Made by a program: the position numbers and the translations under genes | Shown here: positions 1 through 11,300 of the stretch, in pieces | Numbering within the stretch: the stretch's first letter is position 1 | How the letters are laid out: each line of letters begins with the position of its first letter | The notes under the pieces: model-generated | What the model was told of the DNA's origin: nothing | Databases searched by the model: none | What the model saw: only the letters and a program-made list of their open reading frames with translations | Assembly: GCA_028673005.1 (NCBI GenBank) | Contig: CM054112.1 | Span: 26,714,624-26,778,623 of the forward strand | Source: Tanypteryx hageni | Lineage: Eukaryota > Arthropoda > Insecta > Odonata > Petaluridae | Reading direction: 5' to 3' | Length of the DNA stretch: 64,000 nt

Positions 1-244
1 AACACAAAACTGTTTCAACGACGACGACGACAGGCAGAATGTGTCGAGAGAAGGTGAGGGTACGCGACAAAACGAGTATCGGAGAGAGAGAGGAACAAGG
101 CCAGGGAAAAGACGGCGGCTGCAATTCCCAAGGATAAAGAAACCAACGTTAAGCTGAGGGGTAAAAAGGAAAGGTAAAGATCCAAAACAGACGATACATA
201 CGGATGCACGAAACTCGCCCCTTTCTAGATAAGATGCTTCTATA
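1..244. other. unannotated left flank
   Basis: No gene or transposon is recognised. There is a short CGA-type simple repeat near positions 18-31 and a purine-rich stretch after it. The small open frames here are not supported as genes. Confidence 0.5.
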
Positions 245-246
245 TA

Positions 247-1062
247 CACCTATCCCTCGATTTACACGGAACTTAATGTACACGGTTTCGGTTTTACACG
301 GTCAAGAAAATGCGACCATTCCTCGATTTACACTGGATCTCTGTTGGTAAATTTTTTATGACACTGAAGATGACAGTGATTGAGGAGGAATTTATTGAAG
401 TTTTCGTTAAATTACTTTTTTTCAATTTTATAATTATGTACATGTATTTCCTTGATAAAAAAATTTTATTCCCTCAATTTTTAATTTCCCAGACTGTATG
501 AAGTTTTCGTTTAGTTTAATATAAATATCATTTTCTCTAGTGTTTACTCTATCATTACTTATAAGTTCAAATTTATTTTTTATTTAATGTGAAGGTTCAT
601 TTATACAATTCTTATATTATTATTACATTCGAATTCAAATTTCTGATAAATATATACTTATAAAGGTATAAACCACTCCTTCAGCCATAAAATTTATTGG
701 AAGGGCCAATGCATTTCACCCACTATGTGGGCATCCTCAGGGCGAACCTGCTTCGACAGTGACACGAGGCCGACAGTCACTGTCGAAGCAGGTTCGCCCT
801 GAGGATGCCCCACATAGTGGGTGAAATGCAATGGCCCTTCCAATAAATTTTATGGCTGAAGGAGTGGTTTACACCTTTAGTTAGTAGCCATAAGAACCAA
901 GCCTCCAATCAACATATACATAAATCAAATTTCCAAAATATGCTTTATTTGAAAATAAACAGGAACCTAGCCAACAAGACAACAATTTTATATGAAGTGT
1001 TAGTTTCGATTTACACGGCGATTTTCGAGAACGCATCCCCCGTGTAAATCGAGGGATGGGTG
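247..1062. mobile_element. pogo/Tigger-like non-autonomous DNA transposon (copy 1)
   Basis: The two ends are inverted copies of each other. The left end reads CCCTCGATTTACACGG from about 254, and the right end is its complement ending at 1062. Both are preceded by CACC and flanked by TA, at 245-246 and 1063-1064. A TA duplication and a TIR of the style CCCTCG-TTTACACGG, followed by a second TTTACACGG inside, are typical of the pogo/Tigger branch of Tc1/mariner. No transposase frame is visible, so the copy is non-autonomous or internally deleted. A foldback element (661-880) sits inside it. Just inside the right TIR is GAACGCATCC (1029-1038), also present in two other Tigger-like ends in this window. 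Confidence 0.72.
661..880. mobile_element. foldback (long inverted repeat) element 1
   Basis: Two arms of about 103 bases (661-763 and 776-880) are nearly perfect inverted copies separated by about 12 bases. The outer part of the arm reads AAACCACTCCTTCAGCCA, close to the arm of the foldback element at 6801-6897. No coding capacity. It lies inside Tigger-like copy 1, so it probably inserted later. I do not recognise the superfamily; a clear target duplication is not visible. Confidence 0.75.
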
Positions 1063-1064
1063 TA

Positions 1065-2475
1065 GTTGCATATCAATAAAATAGAAAACTTGTCGGTTTG
1101 AATTGACTCTCCCATAGCAATCAACAAAATATATATTATGGTCTCAGAAATTTAAGGGCGGTTTATAAAAATCAATTAACTCCACCTGAGCTTTCAACGC
1201 TGTTTATAATATCGAGGCAGTTTCAGTATTTGAGTAGCGAACTTAAATTTCAAATGAAGTTGCAAAATCACTTCGACGAAAATGATTATTGCCGATACTA
1301 ACCGCAAAGATCCAATTCACACAAACTCGATGCAATGACTGAGATTATGGCGAGCCAACGAAAATTTTGAAAATATTCACCATTAAATCATTAATTTGTT
1401 GTCGGATCGATCGAAGTAAAAATCGTACTAATTACCAATTGTTTTAAGAAAGCCAATCATTCAAATTCCAATCCTTGGTGCGAAAATGGCTTTTTCCTCA
1501 TAATTTTCACCCGAGCATCATAGAGTTCGCTAATTGCGATCGATGGAGCTCTCGCTCCGCAAAAAATGCGAAGTAGGGAAAGGAGAAGATCTTTTATTGA
1601 GATTACACGAGAGAGAGAAAGAAAATGAGACAAGAAAAAATTCTTCCGAAATCGTTTTGCCGAACAAAAAAATTGTACCCCTTATCTCTAAAATCCCTTA
1701 CAGCCTCACCCGATCGAAATCTCTAGTCACTAGACCTCTCTGAGGCGCACCTGCGCGCACCAACCTGTCTCTAGCCGAGCGGGACGGATTTAATTTTTAA
1801 TAGAAACTCAAACCGAAGTCAAGGGGGAAAAACACAAAAAATCTCGCAAGATGGAGTCGTATTAACGGGCTTAAACCTACGCACCGCCTCACACGGCGAG
1901 AATCACAAAAAATGAATAATTCGCATAACATCAAGGAACGGATTAAATGGAGCGAGATTGCTTCAAGGTGGGCGGAAGGCGATTTCTTAGAACGCGCTCA
2001 AGAAAATAAATTACACTTCATAAAATTTTAATTAATTCATAGACAAGACTGGTTTTCCAGAGATAAAGAAAAAGAAAAATATCATAAATACGAAAAAATA
2101 TTTTTGATGATAAGATGTGGGAGAAGAGCAGAACAAAATTTCAACTAAAACCTATTAAAATCCACGAACGGTGAACTACCGATCAAGACAGTAACTTCAA
2201 GGCTGAATGAACATAAATTACTCAATTTTTATGAGTTTACTATATCTTTTACCCTAACCCTGATAGCGCATAAAATCTTAGTCGAAAAGAGTCATCCAAT
2301 AGAAGCGATTATGACATTTTTAGCTTTAAAAAACACCTCCATCTTTCGTGACGAAACAAAAACAAATCCATTAACGAAACAGACCGCAAAACTTCAACAC
2401 AGGACATATTTTCTATCACTTTAACAGTCCAGGGAAAATTTTCGGTGACACACTATCAACACTTCGCAATGACTC
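1065..2475. other. AT-rich non-coding stretch
   Basis: Nothing recognisable. A 69-codon open frame at 1534-1743 has no motif and no coding signature. Confidence 0.5.
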
Positions 2476-2479
2476 TGCA

Positions 2480-3030
2480 TTCAGCGCCAAACCGATAACG
2501 TAACGAGGAGGAAAAGGAAACGTCTCGCGTGTTTTCCCACCGCCAGCTCTCTTTTGCCGCGGCTTATCGCAACGCGAGATTTCTCTGAAACACGAAAAAG
2601 AGGAACAAGAGGAGAAACTAGGTGGGACAGACTATGGCTTCTGCATCGTGGCAGCACCGTCGACTTCCCCTTCCCATCTCGATATACGACTTCCTCCCAC
2701 GACACAGCTCGAGTGAGGAGAGGCTGACGAGAGAAAGAGAGAGAGGGAAGGGGTACAGACTGAGGTTGGAAGGGAAACGTCTCTCTATCCCTCCCTCATC
2801 TATGAGAGACACCGCCTTCGGTGGCTGTCGCCCGCTGTTGCGGGAAGTATGAGGTCATTGAAGAGGGCCTTCGAGAAGAATTTCGATAGTTTTTTGTGGA
2901 ATGGGCACTTCTCCCTTTCTCTCTTCTCCGTGGCAGAATGACGGGTTGAGGAAGGACGATCAAAAGAGGAGAGGACGAGGGTGGATGCACAGCCACGATC
3001 AAAGGAAAAAATGATTTAGGCTCCAAGCCG
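2480..3030. other. GC-richer, purine-rich block
   Basis: Base composition rises above the flanks, with GAGA-type runs around 2720-2760 and 2890-2960. Overlapping short open frames occur on both strands, as expected from composition rather than coding. No gene is supported. Confidence 0.4.
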
Positions 3031-3740
3031 GTGCCTTGTGGTATAAGCCCAAGGAACGCAAAGACTGAATCAATGGAGAAAAGGAGCTAGTTGATGGTAT
3101 AAGCGTATGGATAGACTACATTAGGGGAACTACAAAATGCTGCACAGACGCTTAGGGTGCAATTGTCTCTCTCGATGCATTAAAATTCCTATTAGTAAGC
3201 TAAACTTTAAAGTATTTTGTCATGTTTTACTTTTAAAAAATTGTTTCACTTTGAGACTGAAAAGTGAGTCTACAAAGCAAAGTTCAAACAGCTAGCTTAG
3301 AATAAAGACCGCGGGCCATATGACCATATAAGGAAATTAAATTCCTAAAAAGCGCGATAGTAAATATATCGATCGAGAGATCCGTTTCTTCAGAACATTA
3401 AATTTCAAAAACTCATTTAAAACCATTGATTATAATAAATTGGGCAACGAAATCACTCATCATTTCCTAATTCCATTTCATTAAGGATAAATCTGGTTTT
3501 TTTCCGGCACGCATCGCAAGGTCAAATTAAAAAAAAAATAATTTACAATATTAGCAGTACGCCAACGCCTGATAAGCAAATATGCCTGAGTGATGTTCTG
3601 TCTAATTAGATAAATGTAGAGGCCAACAGAGGGGGAAGGAAAACATCAAAAAGCTTGACAATTGAACCGGGAGAAAACGAATCTCATCTCCTTTTAGCAA
3701 TTCCAATACAGCAGCTTTTCTAAACCTTTTTAATAGCACG
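3031..3740. other. non-coding stretch
   Basis: AT-rich DNA with no repeat, gene or transposon end that I recognise. Confidence 0.5.
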
Positions 3741-3744
3741 ACTA

Positions 3745-3835
3745 GAGTTTTGGATTCCCGGCGATATTGTTTTTCCCGGGAAACGGGAATTAGATTTTCA
3801 AATGTCCCGAGAATCCCGGGAATATGAATGATTTT
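3745..3835. mobile_element. hAT-like terminal region with repeated TTCCCGGGA motifs
   Basis: Several variants of TTCCCGG and CCCGGGAA in both orientations are packed into about 90 bases of otherwise AT-rich DNA. Clusters of this kind form the subterminal region of some hAT transposons. The matching other end was not found and no transposase is visible, so this is a fragment or a coincidence of composition. Low confidence. Confidence 0.3.
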
Positions 3836-5184
3836 GCATTTTTAATATTTAATACACCATTTTTCATTTAAACATGATATTTATTATTGTTACAACGTAA
3901 ATACACAAGTCTTTAATAAATCCCAATGACATGTGATACATTATTTGCGACAAATTGTTAGCAGATTCAATATTTAGACGCACTTTGACTTGCGCAACCG
4001 ATCTTTCCTCGGTGTTGACGATGTGGAGATAACAAGAGACCAACTGCCAATGTATCTTATATTGCAATTCTCTCAAAGTTAAAATTGAGGGTAGATAATG
4101 TATGAAAGAGGTTTAAAAACAATCTAAAATCTTTAAGAGCCTCCTTATGTCCTTTTGTGGCTCCCTCTGTCACGCTATAAAAATGAAAATCAAAGATAAG
4201 ATACATTATTGAAATTTGGCAGGAATGCTCGATTTACATACGATATTTTAAGGTGATGACGAAAAAACTCGAATAACTCCTGGGTCCGACCCCAAGGAAG
4301 ACATTTCCACTCCATATAAAATTACACGTAAACATCGACCTTTCAACGTGCAGGCTTTTATTATTTTTTAGATCTAAATTAGAAATAATTAACCTACGAT
4401 CTTCGATTAAAACAATTATAAAGAGAAAAAATTAGAATAGTTCTTATTCTGTTCATTTTTTTCCGCCTAAAGTTAGAAATTCCTCATGTTAAACGTTTAT
4501 TTCACATATACGGAGAAATCTTGCCATTTTAACGGGATGTTGCCTTGCCAACCAATTACGTTGTGAAACTTCGAAATCCTATTGTCATTACATTCCTTAT
4601 GGGTTAAAGCGTGCTTTGAATGTTTATAATACGAGAGAGAGGAGGAGGGAGAGCGAAATGATTTCCATAGCAACCAACGTAAACAACATTCGTTGCGTTA
4701 TATGCGAGAAGGAATTCATTTGAATGTAGAACATAATCATTCGCATATTAAAATCACTTAGAAAAATGGTAGGGGTTCGATACTTGAAACAACGAACGCC
4801 CAAAAGAACGAACGTCTGTTTTCCTGCCATAGATATTTTAGTACACGTCAAATCGATCACCAGATCAATTTTTAATGCGAGAATTTGATGCATTATTAGT
4901 GATTTTAATTGTTGCAAGTTTTGTGTAATTGGGTACCATTGATTTGGATAATAACTTCGCGTCGCATCTATTCACGAAATTTCATAAAAAAACTTTCCCG
5001 TTGAATTTCAACGGGCATCTTCCTATTTTGTATATAGTTCACTTGGTCAGAGTAACTAATTTGGTAGATTAGGGGAGGAGGGAGGGGGGAAGGAAGAAGA
5101 ATAGGAGGGGAAGATAGTTCACTTCAGCGCCTAGTTTCCGATTCATTAAACATGCAACCATTACTTTCGAACCTTTTTAGCCTC
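3836..5184. other. AT-rich non-coding stretch
   Basis: Nothing recognised. Minus-strand open frames at 3864-4076 (70 codons) and 4624-4917 (97 codons) have no motif. A purine-rich patch lies at about 5070-5120. Confidence 0.45.
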
Positions 5185-5885
5185 CTTTCCAGAATGGAAA
5201 TAGGCTTATAGTTTTGTCGTTGTGTCTGCGTGTTCGTCTGTCTGTCCGTCCCCCTTTTAACTTTTGAACCAATAGACAGATTTTAATAAAACTTGGTGGA
5301 AATCTCTTGTTACATGGGCCGAGCTCCCGAAGATAGTTTATGTTGCGAAAATTGAATTCCCGGGTTCGATTCCAGGAACTATCCTACCCATTTGATTTAC
5401 ATGGGAAATCTGAAATCCATCGTGCAGGGTCATTTTCTCTTGCACATTAAGATATCTTAGAATTGTAATATCGGAGCGAGTTTTGTACTACTCTCTGAGG
5501 AAAGGAATGAAGATTCTAATTTGTATCGTAGAATTTTGCTTATTGATTGTATTTCTTAGAATTTATCGTAAATACTGACGATTTTGAAGTTTTTATCGCT
5601 CATAACGAGTGTTTCCATAGCAACAACTATTGTTGGACTGAGACTCGGTATATTCTAATACGTACACACGTTATTTTTACCGCACAAATACGCGTGATCA
5701 ATTTAATATTCCGTTCGAATGTATTTGTAGTATTTTATAGCGCTAAATTATGAAATTTTGGAACACAAGGAGCTACATATCCGCGATCACTTTAAAGCTA
5801 TTAAAGCCAATATAAGTATTAAATAAATGATTAAATGGAAAGTAGACATCATAAGTTCTGTTTGGATTATCTTGTTTTACTAATG
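5185..5885 (+). repeat. dispersed repeat family A, longest copy
   Basis: The proximal half (about 5185-5535) starts with a short CAGAATGGAAATAGGCTTA block, shared with 25719 onward, and contains CGGGTTCGATTCCAGGAA at about 5363. The distal half (about 5560-5885) is shared with 43546-43785. A reverse copy of the proximal half lies at 44165-44425. The three to four copies in one window show a moderately repeated element. It contains an exact match to the RNA polymerase III B-box consensus (GGTTCGATTCC), but I see no A box at normal spacing, so a SINE origin is not supported. Superfamily unknown. Open frames inside are fragmentary. Confidence 0.65.
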
Positions 5886-6215
5886 ACATTCACGGGGGCG
5901 AGAAGAAGCCATTGTATTAGCGCTCCATTAAAACTGAATTAATAGCGAGAAATGCAACCTGATCCTTAATCTCAAACTCCTAATAACTCAGTTACTGAAA
6001 AATATTTATTATTCATCAGAAATTCTATTGGTGCAACGCACTAAATGGAAAAATCAAAACTAATTTGATAGCTTAACATTTGGGGCTGAAATTCGGAGGA
6101 ATATCTTAAAAAATCAGCTATGAAGGCAATTCTGGAAAATCTTGACTCGGCACAAAGTCCAAACGAAATTTTCCTGGGAATCTAGAATAAGAAATATCGA
6201 GTAATTTCCCGGTTC
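5886..6215. other. non-coding stretch
   Basis: AT-rich, nothing recognised. Confidence 0.5.
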
Positions 6216-6361
6216 CAACACTCTAATAGTAAGTACGACCCACCTAGGTATTGTGATTTTACCTGGGACCCACCTCTATCTATCTATATACTTATTCTTC
6301 AAACAGTAGATGGTACACATGTGTCACGGTGGGTCACGGCCCACCGGTTGAGAAATTCTGC
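6216..6361. mobile_element. hAT-like transposon end, degraded
   Basis: The right part carries GGCCCACCGGTTGAGAAATT. Read on the minus strand it gives the TTTCTCAACCGGTGGGCC style of end common in hAT elements. A related short block with ACGACCCACC lies near 6236. No target duplication was found and no coding sequence remains. Confidence 0.4.
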
Positions 6362-6414
6362 GATACAGCAATACCCCGATATACAAATATAAAAAAAAAC
6401 AGAGCGTTACGTTA

Positions 6415-6650
6415 CTCATTGAAGAGTTGAGTTGGCCATCGTTGAAAGATCGTAGATTACAGGCGAGACTTAAACTTCTAGATAAATATAGGTCGGAGAT
6501 ATTCGTAAATGAAATGAAGGATATTATTCGACAACCAACGTATATCGGACGGAGGGATGACGAGGACAAGATTCGCGAAATAGATAGTAGGACGGAGAGG
6601 TATAAGGAGTCCTTTTTCCCTAGGACAATACGTGACCACAATAGATAACT
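6415..6650 (+). pseudogene. LINE ORF2 C-terminal remnant
   Basis: The frame ending with a stop at 6648 encodes LSWPSLKDRRLQARLKLL near its start and RYKESFFPRTIRDHN just before the stop. The pair WPSL-x-x-RR and R-x-YK-x-SFFP-x-TI is typical of the last part of the reverse-transcriptase ORF in CR1, L2 and Jockey-type non-LTR retrotransposons. Only about 75 codons remain, without the RT core or endonuclease, so this is a 5'-truncated fragment. The open frame has no real start codon. It lies inside Tigger-like copy 2. Confidence 0.6.
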
Positions 6651-6800
6651 GTGAATAATAATTAGTTATGAACTTGGTGCGCGGCAGGGTAATATGTAGA
6701 TGTATACATATATACATACATATATGCACCATACACGGATTCGTTATTACGCGACGCGATTGAAAAAATATCTATTTTTTATCAAATCAATCAAATAACA

Positions 6801-6897
6801 TTAATAAAGGTGAAATACTCCTTTAGCCAAACAATAATCAAACAATAACAATTAAACAATAATTTGTTTGGCTAAAGGAGTATTTCACCTTTATTAA
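6801..6897. mobile_element. foldback (inverted repeat) element 2
   Basis: A perfect inverted repeat with arms of about 33 bases (about 6801-6833 and 6865-6897) surrounds an AT-rich loop of about 31 bases. The arm includes GGTGAAATACTCCTTTAGCC, similar to the arm ends of foldback element 1. The outer edge is TTAA on each side, which could be target sequence or part of the arm. Non-coding. Confidence 0.7.
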
Positions 6898-7332
6898 TCT
6901 TAGCCAAAGTAATTGAGCTACTATCAATTAAATAACATTAAAGTAAAAATAAAAAATAACAAAAAAATCAAAACTTCTCCAGCCAATCAGCAGCAATCAA
7001 AAGAGCTCTCAGCCAATAAACGCATTTGTTTGCAGTTCGCGTGCAGGGTTTCTCTGCCCCGCCCTTACCTCCTATATTTTTATATATTTCTAGTGATTTG
7101 AAATCGAAATAATTACAATATGGCTTCAAAAATATGGTTGCTTATTTCATTGTTATTATTATTTAATTATAGTAAACTGGTGATATCCCTTAAGTTTAAA
7201 ATAAAAAAGTTCTAAATTACGCGATGAAAATACCTATCCTAATACAATACATGTATTTTAGACCCCGATATACGTGAAATTCGGCGCCTTTTCCAGGAAC
7301 GCATCCTTCGCGTATATCGGGGTGTTACTATA

Positions 7333-8274
7333 CATTTAATGTACAGAGGATCGATCACCCCATTCTCTCTTTGATAGATTGTTATATACATTCTGTACAA
7401 AAGGCTTCGATTCGACGCTATCAGGACAGAAGCGTATTCATTTACCGTAATTATGCTAATAAAAGACGACTTCGAATTTAAAATGACCCACAAAACTCCA
7501 CGCATTTAAATGGAAACAACTATTTTAAATTTAAAAATATGTTGAATTTTTAATAGAAAATTGAATAACACATTATTGTAATTATAATTCATTAATCATT
7601 AACTTAAAAGAGTTGCCGAAGGAAAAACTGAGCACATTCTAATAAAACACGAGAAACGGCCGTTGAATACGAAAATCCGCATTGCTTCCGCATTGATGCA
7701 AAACTCGTATGCTAAAGGAAAATCACAGGACTTATAAGGTTATGAAAATTGAAACTATTAGGTACGTGAATTATAAAGGAGAACAGGCGTTAAGATAAAT
7801 TTTATTATTTCGTTCTTTTAATACGACGGTGCTGTTTTGCAACTCAAAAAATAGAAAAAATCTGATGTGACCACCACATGATTTTCTCCATATCTGCAAT
7901 ATTTATAAAAAATCCAAATAGGTTACATAATAATAAATATTTTAAGAAAGAGCGAGAAAATTTTAGACTACAAAGAACAGAAATACACTAACCATAGCCT
8001 TCTGATATTGGATATAGCCACAAAGCTCCAATAATTAAGAAAAGAAAAAGGAGCGTTAGTAAGACGTAACTAAGTGTCAATTGTTAACAATAGTCGTCGG
8101 TTGGTGGCGTGGTGGTGGCAGCTAAAAATATAAGATACCTCTTAAACAATGCATTATATGTAAAATATCCCAAACAAATGTTTTAGAAAATTAAATTTCA
8201 TACAACTTTTATTCCAATACATTTTTATATTTACCAAATATTAAAGCAAATATTTCAAAATAAAGGATGTGACA
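7333..8274. other. AT-rich non-coding stretch
   Basis: Nothing recognised beyond a minus-strand open frame of 88 codons overlapping the end of Tigger-like copy 2. That frame is an artefact of the repeat. Confidence 0.5.
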
Positions 8275-8560
8275 AGAGTAAACACCCACTTCCGGTTGAC
8301 CGAGTTTTACCAAAAACTAATCAGTTTTTCTGACTTTTATAAAAATGTTAAATATAAAATTTCGCGTTGACCTGATTAATAGTTTTTGAGTTAGAGCACC
8401 CACAAAAAAGCTATCACATACATACATCGAGAAAATGGTCAGAACGTGTTCAGGGGACCTCAAAACGTGTATTTCCGTTGAAATCTCGATTTTTTCATGA
8501 AAACAATACTTTCCCCTATACTACTATACTACGTATGGAGAAAGTAAAATACTTTGGTCT
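8275..8560 (+). repeat. putative dispersed repeat family C
   Basis: The segment has the layout CACCCACTTCCGGTTGACCG, then ATCACATACATACATCGAG, then a block on CTCAAAACGTGTATTTCCG and a final ACTATACTACGTATGGAGAA. This reminds me of a repeat seen widely in arthropod genomes. No second copy lies in this window, so the call rests on recognition only. No coding capacity and no superfamily assigned. Confidence 0.4.
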
Positions 8561-9000
8561 TAGATTCAGATAAATACGGTCATTAACCGAAGAAAAAATC
8601 GTAAAGCGTGCTTTATAATGTCAAATACATTTTAAACGCTTGGCCTTCATCACTAATGAAAAATATTTTCATTTACTAATATTTTAACGTTTTTTTAACA
8701 CCTAACCAGTGCATCGTGGAGTACTTAAGAACCTCGAAATTTGAATTAGAAATTGTTTCATGACATTTAAAATCAAAGACATCATGGCACATTTTCAAAT
8801 ATAACTGTATAATTAAAACTTGACCGAGTGTTTCTCAAGACTAGAATTGCAAGGAGGGAAAATTCTAAGCGGTCGTAACCGCTGTTACATCGAAAATTCC
8901 ATTCCAAACCGAAGCTTAAAACAAAAGACGCGACTATTTTTCCGAATGGAAGCACCGTAGCATAGCCTCGTATCATATCCGCTTAAGGAAGTCGAACAAC
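8561..9000. other. non-coding stretch
   Basis: AT-rich, nothing recognised. Confidence 0.5.
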
Positions 9001-9400
9001 CGAAGAACGAATGTTTAATGAATATCAAGCGCTCAATTGCTGCCGAATTACATCTGCTGGGCGTAGTCCGCTTCAACTTGCACGGCACCATATTCGGGTC
9101 GATGCGACCTCCTCCCCGAGGGAGTCCAGCGCGAAGACAATGGAACCCCTCCTCCGCTCTCCACTCATTCGATGTTTATCTCACTCCGCTTTTAAGAGGA
9201 GGAAAAGAAGCGGTAATCACACGACCGCCTTTTCCATACTCGTGACTAGAGAACGTGGTCACTTCTCGACTTGGAAACGAGTTTTCCCCTGCAGCCTTCA
9301 TTTGGATCCGATCGCTACGAACTGTCCCAACTTTGGAAAATTATGCCACGGCTTCATTAGCAGCTCGCCAGCATTTTCATCAGCTTAAGGAAGAAGTGGG
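9001..9400. other. GC-richer open segment, unresolved
   Basis: Composition is closer to coding DNA than the flanks. A plus-strand frame of 125 codons (9011-9388) overlaps a second plus-strand frame of 75 codons. Neither shows a known domain, signal peptide or repeated motif, and no splice sites frame them convincingly. It could be an unrecognised exon or regulatory DNA. Confidence 0.25.
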
Positions 9401-10780
9401 CTAGCCTGTTATCAATTAATTGTCAAAAGAAATTAATACTTATACATACGTAGGTATATATGTATATATCATTTCGAGAAATGTATAAAGGGGATGATTT
9501 TTTTTCCAACCACCTGAAAAGGGCTTAAGAAACTCAAGACACACGTTTAAGGTCTCTTCTGTTCTTCTTAGACAAAATCGATTCCTCTAGCACTGATCGC
9601 TTCCTATAATCCTCATTCCAAAGATTTTATTTTTCACAACATCGGCCCCATCCAGCAGGAAAGATATGAAGTAATAACTACACAGAAACTTTTAATTTCT
9701 ATGAAATGCTCATCGCAAAAAGAACGGATAGCGTCTGAAAACGACGGAGTTTATGTAATGGACGCATACGTACGGAAGAAAGAACAAAGTGACAACACAA
9801 AGAAAACTTGCTAACGACGAAGAGAAATTTTTCATCAAAAAACATTAATATTCAACGAGTAGTTCCGTCATTTTCAACAGTTTTTTGACCTTTTCATCTC
9901 CGCGTCTTAAGAAAAGACTCGAGGCGAAACGCTTGAAATTCGTGCTATGCTATTTTTACTCCCCTCCGCCCCTTCCACCCAATCTCGTTCCATTGCAGCT
10001 GCTCGTCCATTTTTCCGAGGAAATTAGGTCTCGCGAACGTTGGCGAATATAAATGAAGGGGAGGTCTTGATGGAACTCGGTCAGAGCTCGGTGGCCTTGT
10101 CCTCAACGAGGTTCAAACATCTGATCGGGCAGCAAGGGAACACCCTATTGCGCGGATCGAGGGAATATTCGCGAAAAACGACGCCATTGAAAGCGTGGAA
10201 TATTCGGCTATAAGCTCCACAGAGGCATTTTTATGCATCGAATGCAGGCCTTTTGAGATTATAAGCCGAATTTTCCTAAGTCAACCAATAACAGCTAACT
10301 CTTTCGATTGCTGGGCAACACGTTCGAAAGGAAACTAACCACGTGATTTTTATTTATAGAATATTTCTATATAAATTAATGACTCGTTTTGCAGAATTCA
10401 TAAATAGCGGAAAAACAGAGAAGGACCTCTTACGTCATGTTTGCGTGATGATCGAGGTCACTACCTAAACGATATATATCACGTAACACATTTACTTCCA
10501 TAAATTATCCTGCAACTGACCCATATGAAAATAACAACACGAATATGAAAAAAACAGCAGAATGAAGAAGAAAAATGAAGACGTTCGAGATAGTCACAAG
10601 AAATGCGCAATTAGCGACGAACATTCCAACCCCCTGTCCACATCGGCTTTCCCGAAGGAACGAGAATTCTCCTTTAAACGGTTATCCAAGAGGAAAAGGG
10701 AAAAATGCGAAGATTATGGGATTGGCGTTTTGACACATCCGAACGCGAGAAGAAACAAAGTGACTATTTGAGACGCTTAA
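9401..10780. other. non-coding stretch
   Basis: Mostly AT-rich. The part at about 10020-10260 is GC-richer and holds TATAAA at 10048 upstream of TCAGA at 10081, a weak promoter-like arrangement discussed among the rejected items. No gene is supported. Confidence 0.4.
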
Positions 10781-10794
10781 GAGGATTGCGCAAG

Positions 10795-11300
10795 AACGAT
10801 ACGAGAGGGAGGGAGAGAGGGAAAAAGTTGGAGAGGTGGGGAGGAGGAAGGGGAGAAGTTGGGGGAGGTGGGGAGGAGGAAGGGGAGAAGTTGGGGGAGA
10901 GAGGGAGGAGGGAGAGAGGAAGAAAGTCTTGCGTGCAAAAGAGCACCCTTTTTCCGTAGAATGAAGAGGAGAGGGGAAGGTTTGAAGCATCGCACGCCCT
11001 TCGGCGCAATATGCAAAGAGGAGGTATTTAATGAGGGTGGACAGAAAGATGCAGGACAAATGAGAAGGGAGAAGAAGGAGGGGTAAAAAACACTGAGGAA
11101 GATAGATAGATAATTGTCTTTATTCGGGCGAAATTTAGACCATAAGGTCCACTCTTACATTTAACCCTTAGAGGAGGGGAAAGCAAAGAGAAGGGAGGGG
11201 AGAGGGAGGAAAAGAGAGAGAAAGTGAGGGAAAGAGGAACGGCCAGAGAGGGAGAGGAGAGACTAGAGAGGAAGGAGGGAGGGTTGGGAAGAGGGATAGT
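10795..11300. repeat. long polypurine (GA/GGGA) tract
   Basis: The plus strand is almost all purine over several hundred bases, broken by the 11095-11165 segment. It contains two exact 32-base tandem units (10833-10864 and 10865-10896) with runs GGGG, GGGG and GGGGG spaced by 7-8 bases, so a G-quadruplex is possible. Open frames on both strands are low-complexity Glu/Arg/Gly or Ser/Pro/Leu strings and are not genes. Confidence 0.65.
11095..11168 (-). mobile_element. 3' end of a retroposon with GATA-type tail
   Basis: A GATA simple repeat (about 11099-11112) is followed by TTGTCTTTATTCGGGCGAAA. On the minus strand this reads as a 3' end with an AATAAAG motif and a simple-repeat tail. A related segment with TGAT tail and TTTGGTCTTTATTTGGGGCG lies at 31738-31796. 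The two together suggest a 5'-truncated LINE or SINE family with a conserved 3' end. Only the tail is preserved. Confidence 0.4.

Larger units (their letters stand above)
6366..7330. mobile_element. pogo/Tigger-like non-autonomous DNA transposon (copy 2)
   Basis: Inverted ends share ACCCCGATATAC, with the left end starting at 6366 and the right end finishing at 7330. Both are flanked by TA. The right end has the same layout as copy 1: an inner repeat of the TIR core at about 7263, then GAACGCATCC (7297-7306), then the TIR. The TIR sequence differs from copy 1, so this is a different subfamily. The interior holds a LINE coding remnant (6415-6650) and a foldback element (6801-6897). No transposase is visible. 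Confidence 0.6.

Noticed and set aside
10048..10085. TATAAA followed by TCAGA, promoter-like
   Set aside because: The spacing is about 35 bases, longer than usual for TATA to initiator, and no transcript or downstream exon is visible.
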